NCBI RefSeq assembly: GCF_023702675.1
Contig: NZ_CP098478.1
Span: forward strand, 992,001 to 1,056,000
Direction: 5' to 3'
Source: Acinetobacter sp. C26M
Lineage (GTDB): Bacteria; Pseudomonadota; Gammaproteobacteria; Pseudomonadales; Moraxellaceae
Length of the DNA stretch: 64,000 nt
The notes beneath the pieces are model-generated. The model did no database searches, had not been told where the DNA came from, and was given only the letters and a program-made list of their open reading frames with translations. Both the position numbers and the translations under genes were made by a program. Below are positions 18,284-26,712 of this stretch, in pieces. The first letter of the stretch is position 1. Each line of letters opens with the position of its first letter.

Positions 18284-19237
18284 ATGTTTACCTCAGTTAA
18301 TGAAACTGCAACCTTAATCCGTGTTGAGAATTTTATTCATACCCTTGTTCATCGTGGGTATAGGGATGAAACCTTAGTCATCGAACTAGTACTGATTATT
18401 GAATCATTCAGATTGTGTTACCGAGAAGAGTATTATTACAGTCCACTGATACGGGATTTTATAAAGGTTTCTAATCTGATTGATGTTCTGTCTCTAGAGA
18501 TGCAGAGTAGTAATTTATATTATGTAATTTCAAAAAATCTTACAGATATACGTACTTCACTCATCTGTAACTATCATTTATCGGTACAGGAAATTCAGGA
18601 CTATAGGCGTCAAGAAGTAAAGAATACAGAGTCATTACGCGAGTACCTTAGTAATTTGTTTAATCACTATGCGCGTCTTTTAGTGGTAAGGGTTGACCTT
18701 AAATATGATAAGGATATTCGTGGTCAGATTTCATTTGAGTTATTTTCTCAGCACATGGAAATATTACGTAATCGTATTTCAAATAAGGATGGTTGTTTTA
18801 AGGGTATAGAGGGGTTTGCTTGGGCATTGGAACAGGGGGCTGATTTGGGCGGTTATCACTGTCATCTACTATTACTGTATCAAGGGGCGGATCATCAAAA
18901 TGGATTTCGACTGGGTCAAATGGTTGAGGCAAAATGGCAAGAGATCACTCAAGGAGAGATTAAATCGCTAGAGAACACTAAAAAAATAGGTAAGGCATTT
19001 ATTGTAAATGATGCTAGATATCTACAAAAATTTGAAGCGAATAACACTATAGGAGTTGGTATGGTGTATAGAGATGATCCTCATTCAGTTCATTGTGCAA
19101 TTGCAACAGCTCTGTATTTAACCAGACCTGAAAAGTTAGATCAGTATCTCAGAGTTAAACTCAGTGAAAGCCAAAAAACATTCGGAACAGGGCAGTATAG
19201 AACTCGTTATCGTCGGCGGCTGAAGTCGGGCTGCTAG
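18284..19237 (+). CDS. YagK/YfjJ (inovirus Gp2-like) HUH replication protein
   Basis: This 317-residue protein matches the YagK/YfjJ C-terminal family (PF11726, inovirus Gp2) as I recall it. The core begins YARLLVVRVDLKYDKD and continues GFAWALEQGADLGGYHCHLL. That segment holds the HUH pair H192-C-H194. It ends ATALYLTRPEKLDQYLRVKL and KTFGTGQYRTRYRRR. Such proteins are predicted rolling-circle-type initiators of P4-like satellites and cryptic prophages. The weak Shine-Dalgarno sequence (GTGAG) suggests low translation. A probable relative follows after 66 bases. Confidence 0.82.
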   Translation: MFTSVNETATLIRVENFIHTLVHRGYRDETLVIELVLIIESFRLCYREEYYYSPLIRDFIKVSNLIDVLSLEMQSSNLYYVISKNLTDIRTSLICNYHLSVQEIQDYRRQEVKNTESLREYLSNLFNHYARLLVVRVDLKYDKDIRGQISFELFSQHMEILRNRISNKDGCFKGIEGFAWALEQGADLGGYHCHLLLLYQGADHQNGFRLGQMVEAKWQEITQGEIKSLENTKKIGKAFIVNDARYLQKFEANNTIGVGMVYRDDPHSVHCAIATALYLTRPEKLDQYLRVKLSESQKTFGTGQYRTRYRRRLKSGC

Positions 19238-19303
19238 TCTAAGCAATTAAAAAAATACGCCAAGCACCTTCCTATGCAATTAAATCGCATAGGAGTTTTT
19301 GCA

Positions 19304-20224
19304 ATGAGCTTTTACGAAGTCGAACATCAACATGCCGCTCGTTTAGAACAAAATCTACAAGAGTTCTATCAACAAGCGCGTTTTGAGAAGTCAGCGTTAA
19401 ATATGCAATATTGGCATGAGGTATTTTTAGCTACATTGCCTGATTGGAAACCATTGATGCACTATAAAGAATTGGAATTCGATCTGTGGATTTCAATTCT
19501 AACCTATTGTTATCACGCAACGTTGTGTGATCTCAAACTTGTGTACCTACCTAGTGAAGATGTTGAGCAGATCAAAGTTTTCATTGCATTATTGCTGGAA
19601 AAGTTACGGGTAGTATATACAAGTGTTCAATTCTTGGAAACGATCAAGGCAGATAACGAGGAACATGCAAAACGTATTCGTAAATGTGTTGAACAATATG
19701 ACGCAATTACCATACACCAACATTATCTCAATACACTCAAATGCTATTTCACCTATCAGGCAGATCAAATCCCTTTAGTCTCGATTTGCGACGTTGCTAA
19801 GCATGTAAGTCTTTTTGAAAAAAGGATTCAGAATAGTGCTTTGATTCAAAATGGTTGTTTATTTCTTTATCGCAAAGTATTGCGCATCCCTGAAACGAAT
19901 CAGTATGTGTGTGCTTACTTTCTGACGTTTAACGGTAACGTGCTTAAACAAACAGAAATGCTTTATCAGCAACTCAATCAGGAATGGCTGACTGTAACCC
20001 ATGGCAATGGTTTAGTGCTCGATTCAAATTCGGATTTACCATGGGAAGAACGAGATGATAGCTTCCTTGCCATGTTTGGGGAAATGGAAGATGTTCGTGA
20101 TGATCTAGAAGGCATGAGACAAAATGAGTTTTACAGTGTAGATGATAAGGCGACACGGTTAAGAGTACGCCCACGAAAATTTCAACAATTCTTAGCTAAG
20201 CCCTTTAAAGGCTTTAATTTTTAA
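19304..20224 (+). CDS. Unknown protein, possible HUH-less relative of the upstream Rep
   Basis: This protein has 306 residues when started at ATG 19304, which has AGGAG 8 bases upstream; the in-frame ATG at 19274 has none. It belongs to no family I know. Its layout parallels the preceding gene: a segment VSLFEKRIQNSALIQNGCLF, then FLYRKVLRIPETNQYVCAYF, then LYQQLNQEWLTVTHGNG. These mirror MEILRNRISNKDGCFKG, AWALEQGADLGGYHCHLL and MVEAKWQEITQGE. Both catalytic His positions are replaced (YVCAYF for YHCHLL). The C-terminal 70 residues are acidic then basic. A role as regulator or co-factor of the Rep is only a guess. Confidence 0.72.
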   Translation: MSFYEVEHQHAARLEQNLQEFYQQARFEKSALNMQYWHEVFLATLPDWKPLMHYKELEFDLWISILTYCYHATLCDLKLVYLPSEDVEQIKVFIALLLEKLRVVYTSVQFLETIKADNEEHAKRIRKCVEQYDAITIHQHYLNTLKCYFTYQADQIPLVSICDVAKHVSLFEKRIQNSALIQNGCLFLYRKVLRIPETNQYVCAYFLTFNGNVLKQTEMLYQQLNQEWLTVTHGNGLVLDSNSDLPWEERDDSFLAMFGEMEDVRDDLEGMRQNEFYSVDDKATRLRVRPRKFQQFLAKPFKGFNF

Positions 20225-20289
20225 AAAGTATCTTTCAATCACTAGATATACTGCTTATCAATTCAACATCAATCCGTTCGCTCAACTTT

Positions 20290-20546
20290 GTCTGCTTGAC
20301 GGCAGACAGAGTGGGGGCTATCCTTTCGATGCTGACCTACATTGTCAGCGGGTTTTGACAGACTCGAAATAACAAAGACAGTAGATAAAAGTTCTCTTTT
20401 ATGTGCTGTGAACCCGTTCGTCCCCCTTTCTCTTTATGGTAGGACGTTAGGGGGACGCGCTTGCGCGTGCTGGTTTCTTTGTTTACCAGTCTGTCAACCC
20501 TCTTTCGTTCTACCACCATAATCAATTGACAGTGATTAGGTAGAAC
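20290..20546 (+). ncRNA. Highly structured non-coding leader or origin region
   Basis: Within 260 bases there are at least four strong hairpins. They are GTCTGC 20290-20295 with GCAGAC 20302-20307; GCTGAC 20331-20336 with GTCAGC 20344-20349; CGTCCCCCT 20419-20427 with AGGGGGACG 20449-20457; and GTTCTACC 20507-20514 with GGTAGAAC 20539-20546, the last with an inner TAATCA/TGATTA stem. A decayed copy of the right half lies at 37925-37975. The region follows two replication-type genes and precedes a short ORF. It could be the element's origin, a regulatory RNA, or a 5' leader of the lipoprotein genes. Confidence 0.5.
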
Positions 20547-20572
20547 TTCTTTAATAAACAAAGGAGTCGCCC

Positions 20573-20641
20573 ATGCGTCTACAATTCTTAATTTCCCATT
20601 CCTCTACATACCTCAGTGCTGTGTGTCATTGTCATCGCTAG
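20573..20641 (+). CDS. Candidate 22-codon leader ORF
   Basis: An ATG with AAAGGAG 6 bases upstream opens exactly 22 codons ending in TAG. The peptide begins MRLQFLISHSSTYLS. The decayed copy at 38004-38072 also has 22 codons and keeps GGAGT-x-CGCCATGCGT, though the peptide itself is not conserved. Conservation of the start and length but not the residues fits a translated leader rather than a functional peptide. Confidence 0.4.
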   Translation: MRLQFLISHSSTYLSAVCHCHR

Positions 20642-20879
20642 ACTAATAACAGCATACGCAAAACAATAATTTTATCTGGGGTAAACAAATAAAGGATGAG
20701 CATCCTCTGTTTGTCTGTGTGCTTGGATCATTTTACTGATCAGTCGTGGAAAGTTCATTTCCCTATGAATATTCACGCCTGAATAAAACACAGCACTCCA
20801 ATAAAGAATCAAACAAGGATTGGCGCGATAGCCTTAAAGATGGCGAGTGCTCATTCAAAATAAAAGAGAATGATTCACC

Positions 20880-22046
20880 ATGACAATGAAACTAAAGTAT
20901 CTACCTCTATGTATTTTGTTGGTTAGCTTGGCGGCATGTTCAAGTAAAGATAAGCACGAGAACAATCAAGCAATAGAAAGCCAAACTCAAGAAAATACCG
21001 TAAGCCTTGATGGGATCAATGAAAAATCAGCTGTAATTGTTGCCAAAGACAAATTGAGCCCAGACCAAAGCTGGCAGCAAGCAGAATCCAAGGTGCTTTT
21101 TACTGATCCTAAAATCTTTTATCCGAAGCAGAGGGAGTCACTGGATTTCTCAGAAAATCCGAATGTAGTAAACGATTTTTCATTTTTAAAAGACTACGAA
21201 CGAGTTAAAAGCTTACTTAATCTAAATCGAGATCAGATTTTTGTGATTGGAGACAAGGATCGAGATACAGAGGAAAATAATGTATTACTCGATTTGAGCA
21301 CCGATGAATACTTTAAATATGCCAATAATCTAGCCATCAACTATGTACGCTATTTAAAGTCACCGAACATTCAGCCTAAGCAGGAATTTGAAAAAACGCA
21401 GGACTATGACACTCGAGTCAAACAGGCTCAACGAGACGCTGAAAATAATGCAATTGATTATGATGTGGAGCTTTTACAGAAAGCACTGAACCGAAGTGTA
21501 GAAGATATTAGCCTTGCGCTATCTAATCGTACTTATCACTATGATCCTGATGCAGAGCAATTGTCTCTAGATTTAGAACAAGAAGATAAAAATGGTAGTT
21601 CAATCGTGGTCTCCAAAATCCTGCTTAAAGTCCAGCCTGAATTAGCCAAATTGATTGTTGAAAATCTCACCTTACTCAAGATGGGTTATGTTTTTAACTT
21701 TCATGATAATAAGTTGAATTTTGAAGGCGTATTTTTCTACTTCAATCAAATCAGCAAAGCCAATAGAAGCGGTGATCCCGTAGAAATGCGGGCGAATATT
21801 ACTCCCGTATTTAAACCACTTGAGTTTAAGCAAAAAAGTGTCATGCATGCACTGCCAGCCAGTCCTGAAATCACTGAGAAGTTAGAGGCTACACCTTTTA
21901 AGGATGTACTTAAGTCTCCACTTTGGAATTTCAAATTTGGATTAGAGAACTATCTCTCACCTGAAGATTTGATCAAGAAATATCAGAAACAGCAGGAACA
22001 AGAACAAGTTGTATCTGAACCTGAACAGGAAAGCAGTGCTTTATAA
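20880..22046 (+). CDS. Element-encoded lipoprotein, unknown function
   Basis: This 388-residue protein has a lipoprotein signal, LCILLVSLAACSS, with the lipid-modified Cys at about residue 21. An ATG two codons later is an equal start candidate. The mature part is charged and rich in Asp, Glu, Lys and Gln, mostly helical to the eye, with a Gln/Glu-rich tail (KYQKQQEQEQVVSEPEQES). There is no enzymatic motif and no family recognised. It follows the structured leader and is followed by a second small lipoprotein, so the element seems to modify the cell envelope. Confidence 0.75.
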   Translation: MTMKLKYLPLCILLVSLAACSSKDKHENNQAIESQTQENTVSLDGINEKSAVIVAKDKLSPDQSWQQAESKVLFTDPKIFYPKQRESLDFSENPNVVNDFSFLKDYERVKSLLNLNRDQIFVIGDKDRDTEENNVLLDLSTDEYFKYANNLAINYVRYLKSPNIQPKQEFEKTQDYDTRVKQAQRDAENNAIDYDVELLQKALNRSVEDISLALSNRTYHYDPDAEQLSLDLEQEDKNGSSIVVSKILLKVQPELAKLIVENLTLLKMGYVFNFHDNKLNFEGVFFYFNQISKANRSGDPVEMRANITPVFKPLEFKQKSVMHALPASPEITEKLEATPFKDVLKSPLWNFKFGLENYLSPEDLIKKYQKQQEQEQVVSEPEQESSAL

Positions 22047-22211
22047 GGGCGATGGTCTGCTCAACCACAGAATAGTATGAGCATTTTCTCAAAATAAAGA
22101 AATTTCAAATACATATTACCTCTTTGAAGCATGAGCACGAAGCCACGACACCAAAATGTTTGGCGCTGCTCAACATCAAATCAAGGTAAGTCCAATAAAG
22201 GAAATATTGTT

Positions 22212-22589
22212 GTGAATATACTTAAAAAATTAATGTTGTCTGCTGTTATCACACTACCGTTAACCTTATCAGGCTGTGGTACGTCAGGATTCAATCCCGA
22301 TCGCATGGAAGTCAATCTCAATACTGAATATAGCGAAGGAGGTTTATATAACCGAACCTATGTGATTTTAACCCTTCGTTCACTGGACTCTGAACCGATT
22401 ACGTTAAATAAGGTTGATGTGAATAATGGACGCTGTAGTTATACAGGTCGATACAATGATCCAATTAAGCTGCCTGCCTATTTCCAAATTGGACAATCTT
22501 TACAGCTTTACTTGAGATGTTCCTACGATGCTGTAGTGAAAGTCGATATTGAGACGGATCAAGGCTCAGCAAGCTATAGTTTTAAATAA
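22212..22589 (+). CDS. Small lipoprotein, unknown function
   Basis: This ORF has 125 residues when started at GTG 22212, which has AAGGA 9 bases upstream. A longer frame from 22131 has no binding site and would put a basic stretch before the signal peptide. The signal reads LMLSAVITLPLTLSGCGTSG, with the lipobox LSGC. The mature domain of about 100 residues appears beta-rich and has two Cys (NNGRCSYTG and YLRCSYDA) that could form a disulfide. A terminator follows. Family unknown. Confidence 0.72.
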   Translation: MNILKKLMLSAVITLPLTLSGCGTSGFNPDRMEVNLNTEYSEGGLYNRTYVILTLRSLDSEPITLNKVDVNNGRCSYTGRYNDPIKLPAYFQIGQSLQLYLRCSYDAVVKVDIETDQGSASYSFK

Positions 22590-22609
22590 CCTACCAAAGC
22601 ATATACATC

Positions 22610-22639
22610 AACCATGCCCAAGAGGCATGGTTTTTTTTT
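22610..22639 (+). terminator. Terminator after the lipoprotein genes
   Basis: AACCATGCC (22610-22618) pairs with GGCATGGTT (22624-22632) around a 5-base loop, followed by a run of T. Confidence 0.92.
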
Positions 22640-22690
22640 ATGTCTGAATCAAAAGTTTTAAACATTCATACCTACATACAGGACTTCGTG

Positions 22691-22990
22691 ATGAGCATCG
22701 TACATTGTCCTTACTGCCATTCCGAACAGGTGATTCTCAGAGAATCTCAGCCGAATGGTCCGCAGTATTTTGAAAAAATCCTAGATGCATTTTCCCCACC
22801 AACTATGGCTGCACTGGGTATCAAACTGGCAAAAGAAGCAGGTATTCCTCCGTATATCGGTGGGCTGATTGGAGTGGTGGTCGGTGGAACACTAGTCATG
22901 GTCAGTCAGCATTATTTCTATCGGCATTATAAATCTGCTCTGTATTACCGCTGTCTGCAATGCGGACAAGATTTTGCTGTAGCTGCTTAA
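22691..22990 (+). CDS. Small membrane protein with a split zinc ribbon
   Basis: This is a 99-residue protein. I choose ATG 22691 because AGGA lies 7 bases upstream; the in-frame ATG at 22640 lies in the T tract of the preceding terminator. CPYC at residues 6-9 and CLQC near the C-terminus give a CxxC...CxxC zinc-ribbon pair. Between them is a hydrophobic stretch (YIGGLIGVVVGGTLVMVSQH) that would cross the membrane. The two knuckles could meet only if the segment forms a hairpin, or if it is buried rather than spanning. Function unknown. Confidence 0.7.
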   Translation: MSIVHCPYCHSEQVILRESQPNGPQYFEKILDAFSPPTMAALGIKLAKEAGIPPYIGGLIGVVVGGTLVMVSQHYFYRHYKSALYYRCLQCGQDFAVAA

Positions 22991-23044
22991 GCTTCATTCA
23001 ATTTTATTTTTAAACAACTTCACTTTTATAGAGGAATTATTCCT

Positions 23045-24100
23045 ATGGCACATTTAGTTGAAACAATGGCATTTGTAGGACAAACACCTTGGCATGGCTT
23101 GGGCAATCAACTTACCCCAAATCAACCGATTGAGGTCTGGGCGAAGCAGGCAGGCATGGATTGGCGCATCGAATCCTCCGATGTCAGTTATATGGCTGAA
23201 AACCACAAACAACAAAATCTGATCTTGCCGTACCAGGAACAACGGGTCTTATATCGCTCAGACACGCATGAGCCTTTATCTGTGGTGAGTCAACGCTTTC
23301 AGGAAGTACAACCCCAAGAGATTTTAGAATTTTACCGAGACCTGACTGAACAATCGGGCTTTGAACTGGAAACGGCTGGGGTACTTAAAGGAGGTAAGAA
23401 ATTCTGGGCATTGGCTAAAACAGGACAGATATCAGCACTTAAGGGTAAAGATGTCAGCAATGGCTACATTCTTTTAGCTACTGCTTGTGATGGCACATTG
23501 GCAACCACGGCTCAATTTACTTCTATTCGAGTGGTGTGTAACAACACTTTGGCGATTGCTCTACGTGGTCAACAGGGCAATTCAGGTGTGGTTAAAGTGC
23601 CGCATAGCACCAAATTTGATGCCGAGAAAGTCAAACTGCAACTCGGTATCTCAGTCCGTGCATGGGATGAACACATGTATGAAATGAAACAACTGAGTCA
23701 GCGTAAGGTGACGCAACAGGAAGCTGCCGCCTACTTTGATGCGGTATTTAACAACACTAACTTGAGTGCGGTGGAACAGGACGAAAGCATTATTCAGTTC
23801 TATCGAAATGCTGCTATGCCAAATCAAAGGAATACCTCAGTAAGCAAAACTGAGAATAAAACTGAACCGAATAGCCGTGCTATGTCTAAGGTGATGACCA
23901 TGTTTAACGGGCATGGACGGGGTGCAGAATTGAGTTCAGCCAAGGATACGGCTTATGGTTTACTGTGCGCCATTACTGAATTCACAGACCATGAACGTCG
24001 AGCGATGAGTACGGATCATCGACTTGATTCAGCATGGTTCGGTGCAGGGGCAGCAATCAAGCAACGAGGTTTGGAACAAGCATTTCGCATGATTGCCTAA
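23045..24100 (+). CDS. DUF932 (TIGR03299-type) phage/plasmid-like protein
   Basis: This 351-residue protein of the DUF932 family is common on phages, plasmids and integrative elements. Typical segments are TPWHGLGNQL near the N-terminus, then VVSQRFQEVQPQEILEFYRD, GGKKFWALAKTG and TSIRVVCNNTLAIAL. The C-terminus reads HRLDSAWFGAGAAIKQRGLE. A GAGGA site precedes the ATG. It is grouped with YqaJ and RDF-like genes, a set that often travels together in element replication/recombination modules. Its biochemical role is unknown. A decayed C-terminal copy lies at 38301-38424. Confidence 0.85.
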   Translation: MAHLVETMAFVGQTPWHGLGNQLTPNQPIEVWAKQAGMDWRIESSDVSYMAENHKQQNLILPYQEQRVLYRSDTHEPLSVVSQRFQEVQPQEILEFYRDLTEQSGFELETAGVLKGGKKFWALAKTGQISALKGKDVSNGYILLATACDGTLATTAQFTSIRVVCNNTLAIALRGQQGNSGVVKVPHSTKFDAEKVKLQLGISVRAWDEHMYEMKQLSQRKVTQQEAAAYFDAVFNNTNLSAVEQDESIIQFYRNAAMPNQRNTSVSKTENKTEPNSRAMSKVMTMFNGHGRGAELSSAKDTAYGLLCAITEFTDHERRAMSTDHRLDSAWFGAGAAIKQRGLEQAFRMIA

Positions 24101-24172
24101 ATTCACTTTCAGTTAAGTCTTCTACATTAGCCTAAGCATACTGTAACACCGTACAAGCACAGCAACATCTTT

Positions 24173-24200
24173 AGCCGCACCCTCAGATGCGGCTTTTTTT
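24173..24200 (+). terminator. Terminator after the DUF932 gene
   Basis: AGCCGCA (24173-24179) pairs with TGCGGCT (24188-24194) around an 8-base loop, followed by T(6). Confidence 0.9.
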
Positions 24201-24248
24201 ATGCCCAAAATTCAGATTTACGATTTTACTCATACAGGAATAGTTGCA

Positions 24249-25376
24249 ATGAATAGCAATACCCAAATTCAGAACACGATAAATCATCCACCTTTACAAC
24301 CTTATGTACCAAACTTAAATCAACCCACTCAACAGGTTGAGGTGGGAACTCGTCCCAAACGTGACCGACCAAACAAACAGCCACGAAAGACCAAAGCACT
24401 GACAGCAAAGCGTCTTGCCAATACCAAGCAGATGAACTACCAGCAATGGCTAGAGGTCAGAAAACTGGGTATTGGCAGTAGTGATGCAGCAACCGCATGT
24501 GGACTGAATCCCTATATGTCGATGCTGGAACTGTGGATGATTAAGACAGGTCAGATGCAAAAAAACATCGAGGACGAAAGTGCAGGCTACGCACCGTTGT
24601 ACTGGGGCAAGCAGTTAGAACCTTTGGTGGCTGAATACTACAGCATGCACACCAACCACAAAGTTCGTCGAGTCAATGCAGTATTGCAACACCCTGATGA
24701 AGACAAACACTTTATGTTGGCGAATTTAGATTATGCCGTGGTAGGCAATGGCGAAGTGCAGATTTTGGAATGTAAAACCGTTGGAGAATATGGCTCAAAA
24801 CTATGGCGAGATGGTGTACCACTGTATGTCCTCTGCCAAGTCCAACATCAACTTGCAGTGACAGGCAAACAGGCAGCGCATATTTGTGCACTAATCTGTG
24901 GGCATGAAACCAAAATCTATAAGGTGACGCGTAATGAAACTGTGATTCAGCACATCATCAATGCTGAACGACATTTCTGGCAATGTGTAGAATCGGGCAT
25001 TCCACCGAGTGTAGATGCCTCTGAATCCGCTGCTAAAGTTTTACAACAACTTTATCCAGAGCAGATACCCTTATTGGTTGAAGACCTCACTCAAAATGAA
25101 CAAGCCAACTACCTATTTAACCAATTGTTAGAGGAGCGACATAAGGTTGAGCAGCATCAACAGTATTTTGATGAGTTAAAACATCAATTGCAAATGATGA
25201 TGAAAGAAGCTGAACGAGCAGTATTTACGGGAGGATCAGTGACGTGGAAAAAGTCACAAGACTCCATCAGTCTAGACAGTAAATCGCTTCTTAAACAGCA
25301 TCCTGAATATCTCCAGCAGTTTCCACAAACTAAAGCAGGAACAAGACGCTTTCAGATTTATCCAAACGGTGGATAA
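24249..25376 (+). CDS. YqaJ-type viral recombinase/exonuclease
   Basis: This ORF has 375 residues from ATG 24249, where AGGAA lies 8 bases upstream; the frame opens at 24201, but that ATG follows the terminator without a binding site. The YqaJ nuclease domain begins RKLGIGSSDAATACGLNPYM. It continues YWGKQLEPLVAEYY (catalytic Glu), LANLDYAVV (Asp) and VQILECKTVGEYG (E-x-K), the PD-(D/E)xK set, and Gln-rich QVQHQLAVTGKQ. It should be a 5'-3' double-strand exonuclease for element recombination. The C-terminal third is a coiled segment. No obvious single-strand annealing partner is seen. Confidence 0.88.
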   Translation: MNSNTQIQNTINHPPLQPYVPNLNQPTQQVEVGTRPKRDRPNKQPRKTKALTAKRLANTKQMNYQQWLEVRKLGIGSSDAATACGLNPYMSMLELWMIKTGQMQKNIEDESAGYAPLYWGKQLEPLVAEYYSMHTNHKVRRVNAVLQHPDEDKHFMLANLDYAVVGNGEVQILECKTVGEYGSKLWRDGVPLYVLCQVQHQLAVTGKQAAHICALICGHETKIYKVTRNETVIQHIINAERHFWQCVESGIPPSVDASESAAKVLQQLYPEQIPLLVEDLTQNEQANYLFNQLLEERHKVEQHQQYFDELKHQLQMMMKEAERAVFTGGSVTWKKSQDSISLDSKSLLKQHPEYLQQFPQTKAGTRRFQIYPNGG

Positions 25377-25397
25377 CTCACCATCTATCCACAACCG

Positions 25398-25431
25398 AAA
25401 ATCCCATGATCAAAAATCATGGGATTTTTTT
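25398..25431 (+). terminator. Terminator after the YqaJ gene
   Basis: AAAATCCCATGAT (25398-25410) pairs with ATCATGGGATTTT (25416-25428) around a 5-base loop, with a following T run. Confidence 0.92.
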
Positions 25432-25461
25432 ATATTCAATTTTTATTTAAAGGAAATCACC

Positions 25462-26361
25462 ATGATTAAAGGTCTTGCAATTACACCACCAGTATTGGGT
25501 CGTATCAGCATTGGTAAAATTGTAGAAAAGAACGGCAAACGAGTGCCTGAAAAAGATGATCAATTTACCATCACTAGTCAAATTCAAGGGAAAGACGGAT
25601 GGATTAAACATCCTCTCGATGAACAACTACGAGCTAAAGCACCCAATCAAAACCAGAAACTCAGAAGTATTCCAGTGCGGATGATCTTTAATGATCCTGA
25701 GTTGAATCTACGAGCAGAGTACTGTCTATTTGACCGACAAACAGGGCGTTTAATCTGCTCAGGAAATGGCGAAACCTGTCAGCGACTAGGACAAAATGGG
25801 ATTGAACAACATCCATGCTCATCCCCTGATTTATGTCCATTGGCTCAAGGCGGGTTGTGCAAGCCTTATGGCAGACTCTACGTCAACTTAGATGAATCAG
25901 ATGAGTTTGGTGCATTCATCTTTAGAACCACGGGTTTTAATAGTATTCGGACATTGGCGGCACGGTTACGTTATTACAGTGCTGCATCAGGTGACCTGCT
26001 TTCATGTCTGCCATTGCAACTGACTTTAAGGGGCAAAAGTACCACGCAAAGCTACCGAACTCCGATTTACTACGTGGATTTAACTTTAAGGGATGGGGTA
26101 AATTTAAATGATGCTATCACTTCAGCTAAGGAGATCGATGAACAAAGCAAGGCGGCAGGATTTTATCAGGAAGCGCTAGATCATGTGGCACGACAGGGAT
26201 TTGGCAATGTCAGCTTTGAGGTGGGTGGTGATGAGGGATTGGAAATCGTTGAGGAGTTTTATGCGGAGGATACCAAATCAGAGCACCAACAAAATCATAA
26301 TTTGACTCATGTTCAGGATATCCAGAAAGGGTTACAGCAGTCAGTTCAAGCTTTGAATTAG
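25462..26361 (+). CDS. Cys-rich element protein, Gp3/recombination-directionality-factor-like
   Basis: This ORF has 299 residues from ATG 25462, preceded by AAAGGAA; the open frame from 25369 starts inside the preceding terminator region. The central part has a Cys cluster (LICSGNGETC, HPCSSPDLCP, GGLCKPYGRLYV) followed by GAFIFRTTGFNSIRTLAARL. This resembles the Gp3-like recombination directionality factor family; relatives in other Gammaproteobacteria are often labelled 'hydrolase or metal-binding protein'. A zinc-stabilised fold is likely. An excision-control role fits the AlpA gene next door but is inferred. Decayed copies lie at 59941-60420 and 60795-61011. Confidence 0.72.
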   Translation: MIKGLAITPPVLGRISIGKIVEKNGKRVPEKDDQFTITSQIQGKDGWIKHPLDEQLRAKAPNQNQKLRSIPVRMIFNDPELNLRAEYCLFDRQTGRLICSGNGETCQRLGQNGIEQHPCSSPDLCPLAQGGLCKPYGRLYVNLDESDEFGAFIFRTTGFNSIRTLAARLRYYSAASGDLLSCLPLQLTLRGKSTTQSYRTPIYYVDLTLRDGVNLNDAITSAKEIDEQSKAAGFYQEALDHVARQGFGNVSFEVGGDEGLEIVEEFYAEDTKSEHQQNHNLTHVQDIQKGLQQSVQALN

Positions 26362-26457
26362 ATGAGCTTGGACAACATTGGACTGAGTAAAATTTTACTG
26401 GACTGACCTATCATCTGAGCGAATACGCGCTCGCATCAATGATTAGGAGAAAAAATC

Positions 26458-26688
26458 ATGAATGCGTTCACAGGTCAAACTTTTCAGATGAATCAAATAA
26501 TTAATATACATCAAGTTGTATTATTTGTTGGTGTTAGTCGTTCAACAGTATATGAAATGATGGATGAAAATTCGCCTTACTATGATCCAACATTTCCAAA
26601 GAAAGTCACGATCTCGCAAAAACGTATTGGTTGGTCAGCTTGGGAAATTAATCAATGGATTGAAGCTAAGTTAGCTAGTCGTGAATAG
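26458..26688 (+). CDS. AlpA-family excisionase-like regulator
   Basis: This 76-residue protein has an AlpA/MerR-like helix-turn-helix. IINIHQVVLFVGVSRSTVYE is the recognition part, then a wing with FPKKVTISQKRIGWSAWEIN, and QWIEAKLASRE closes it. TAGGAG lies before ATG 26458. AlpA proteins control excision or integrase expression in P4-like elements. It is the last recognisable backbone gene before the cargo, as usual for such elements. Confidence 0.88.
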   Translation: MNAFTGQTFQMNQIINIHQVVLFVGVSRSTVYEMMDENSPYYDPTFPKKVTISQKRIGWSAWEINQWIEAKLASRE

Positions 26689-26712
26689 GGAGCAGAAGCT
26701 CCCTATTTTTTC
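26684..26712 (+). terminator. Terminator of the AlpA gene
   Basis: AATAGGGAGC (26684-26693) pairs with GCTCCCTATT (26698-26707) around an AGAA loop, followed by T(4). The stem begins inside the stop codon of alpA. Confidence 0.92.

Noticed and set aside
25369..25461. Longer N-terminus of the RDF-like protein
   Set aside because: The extra codons run through a strong terminator and overlap the YqaJ stop; the ATG at 25462 has an ideal AAAGGAA site.
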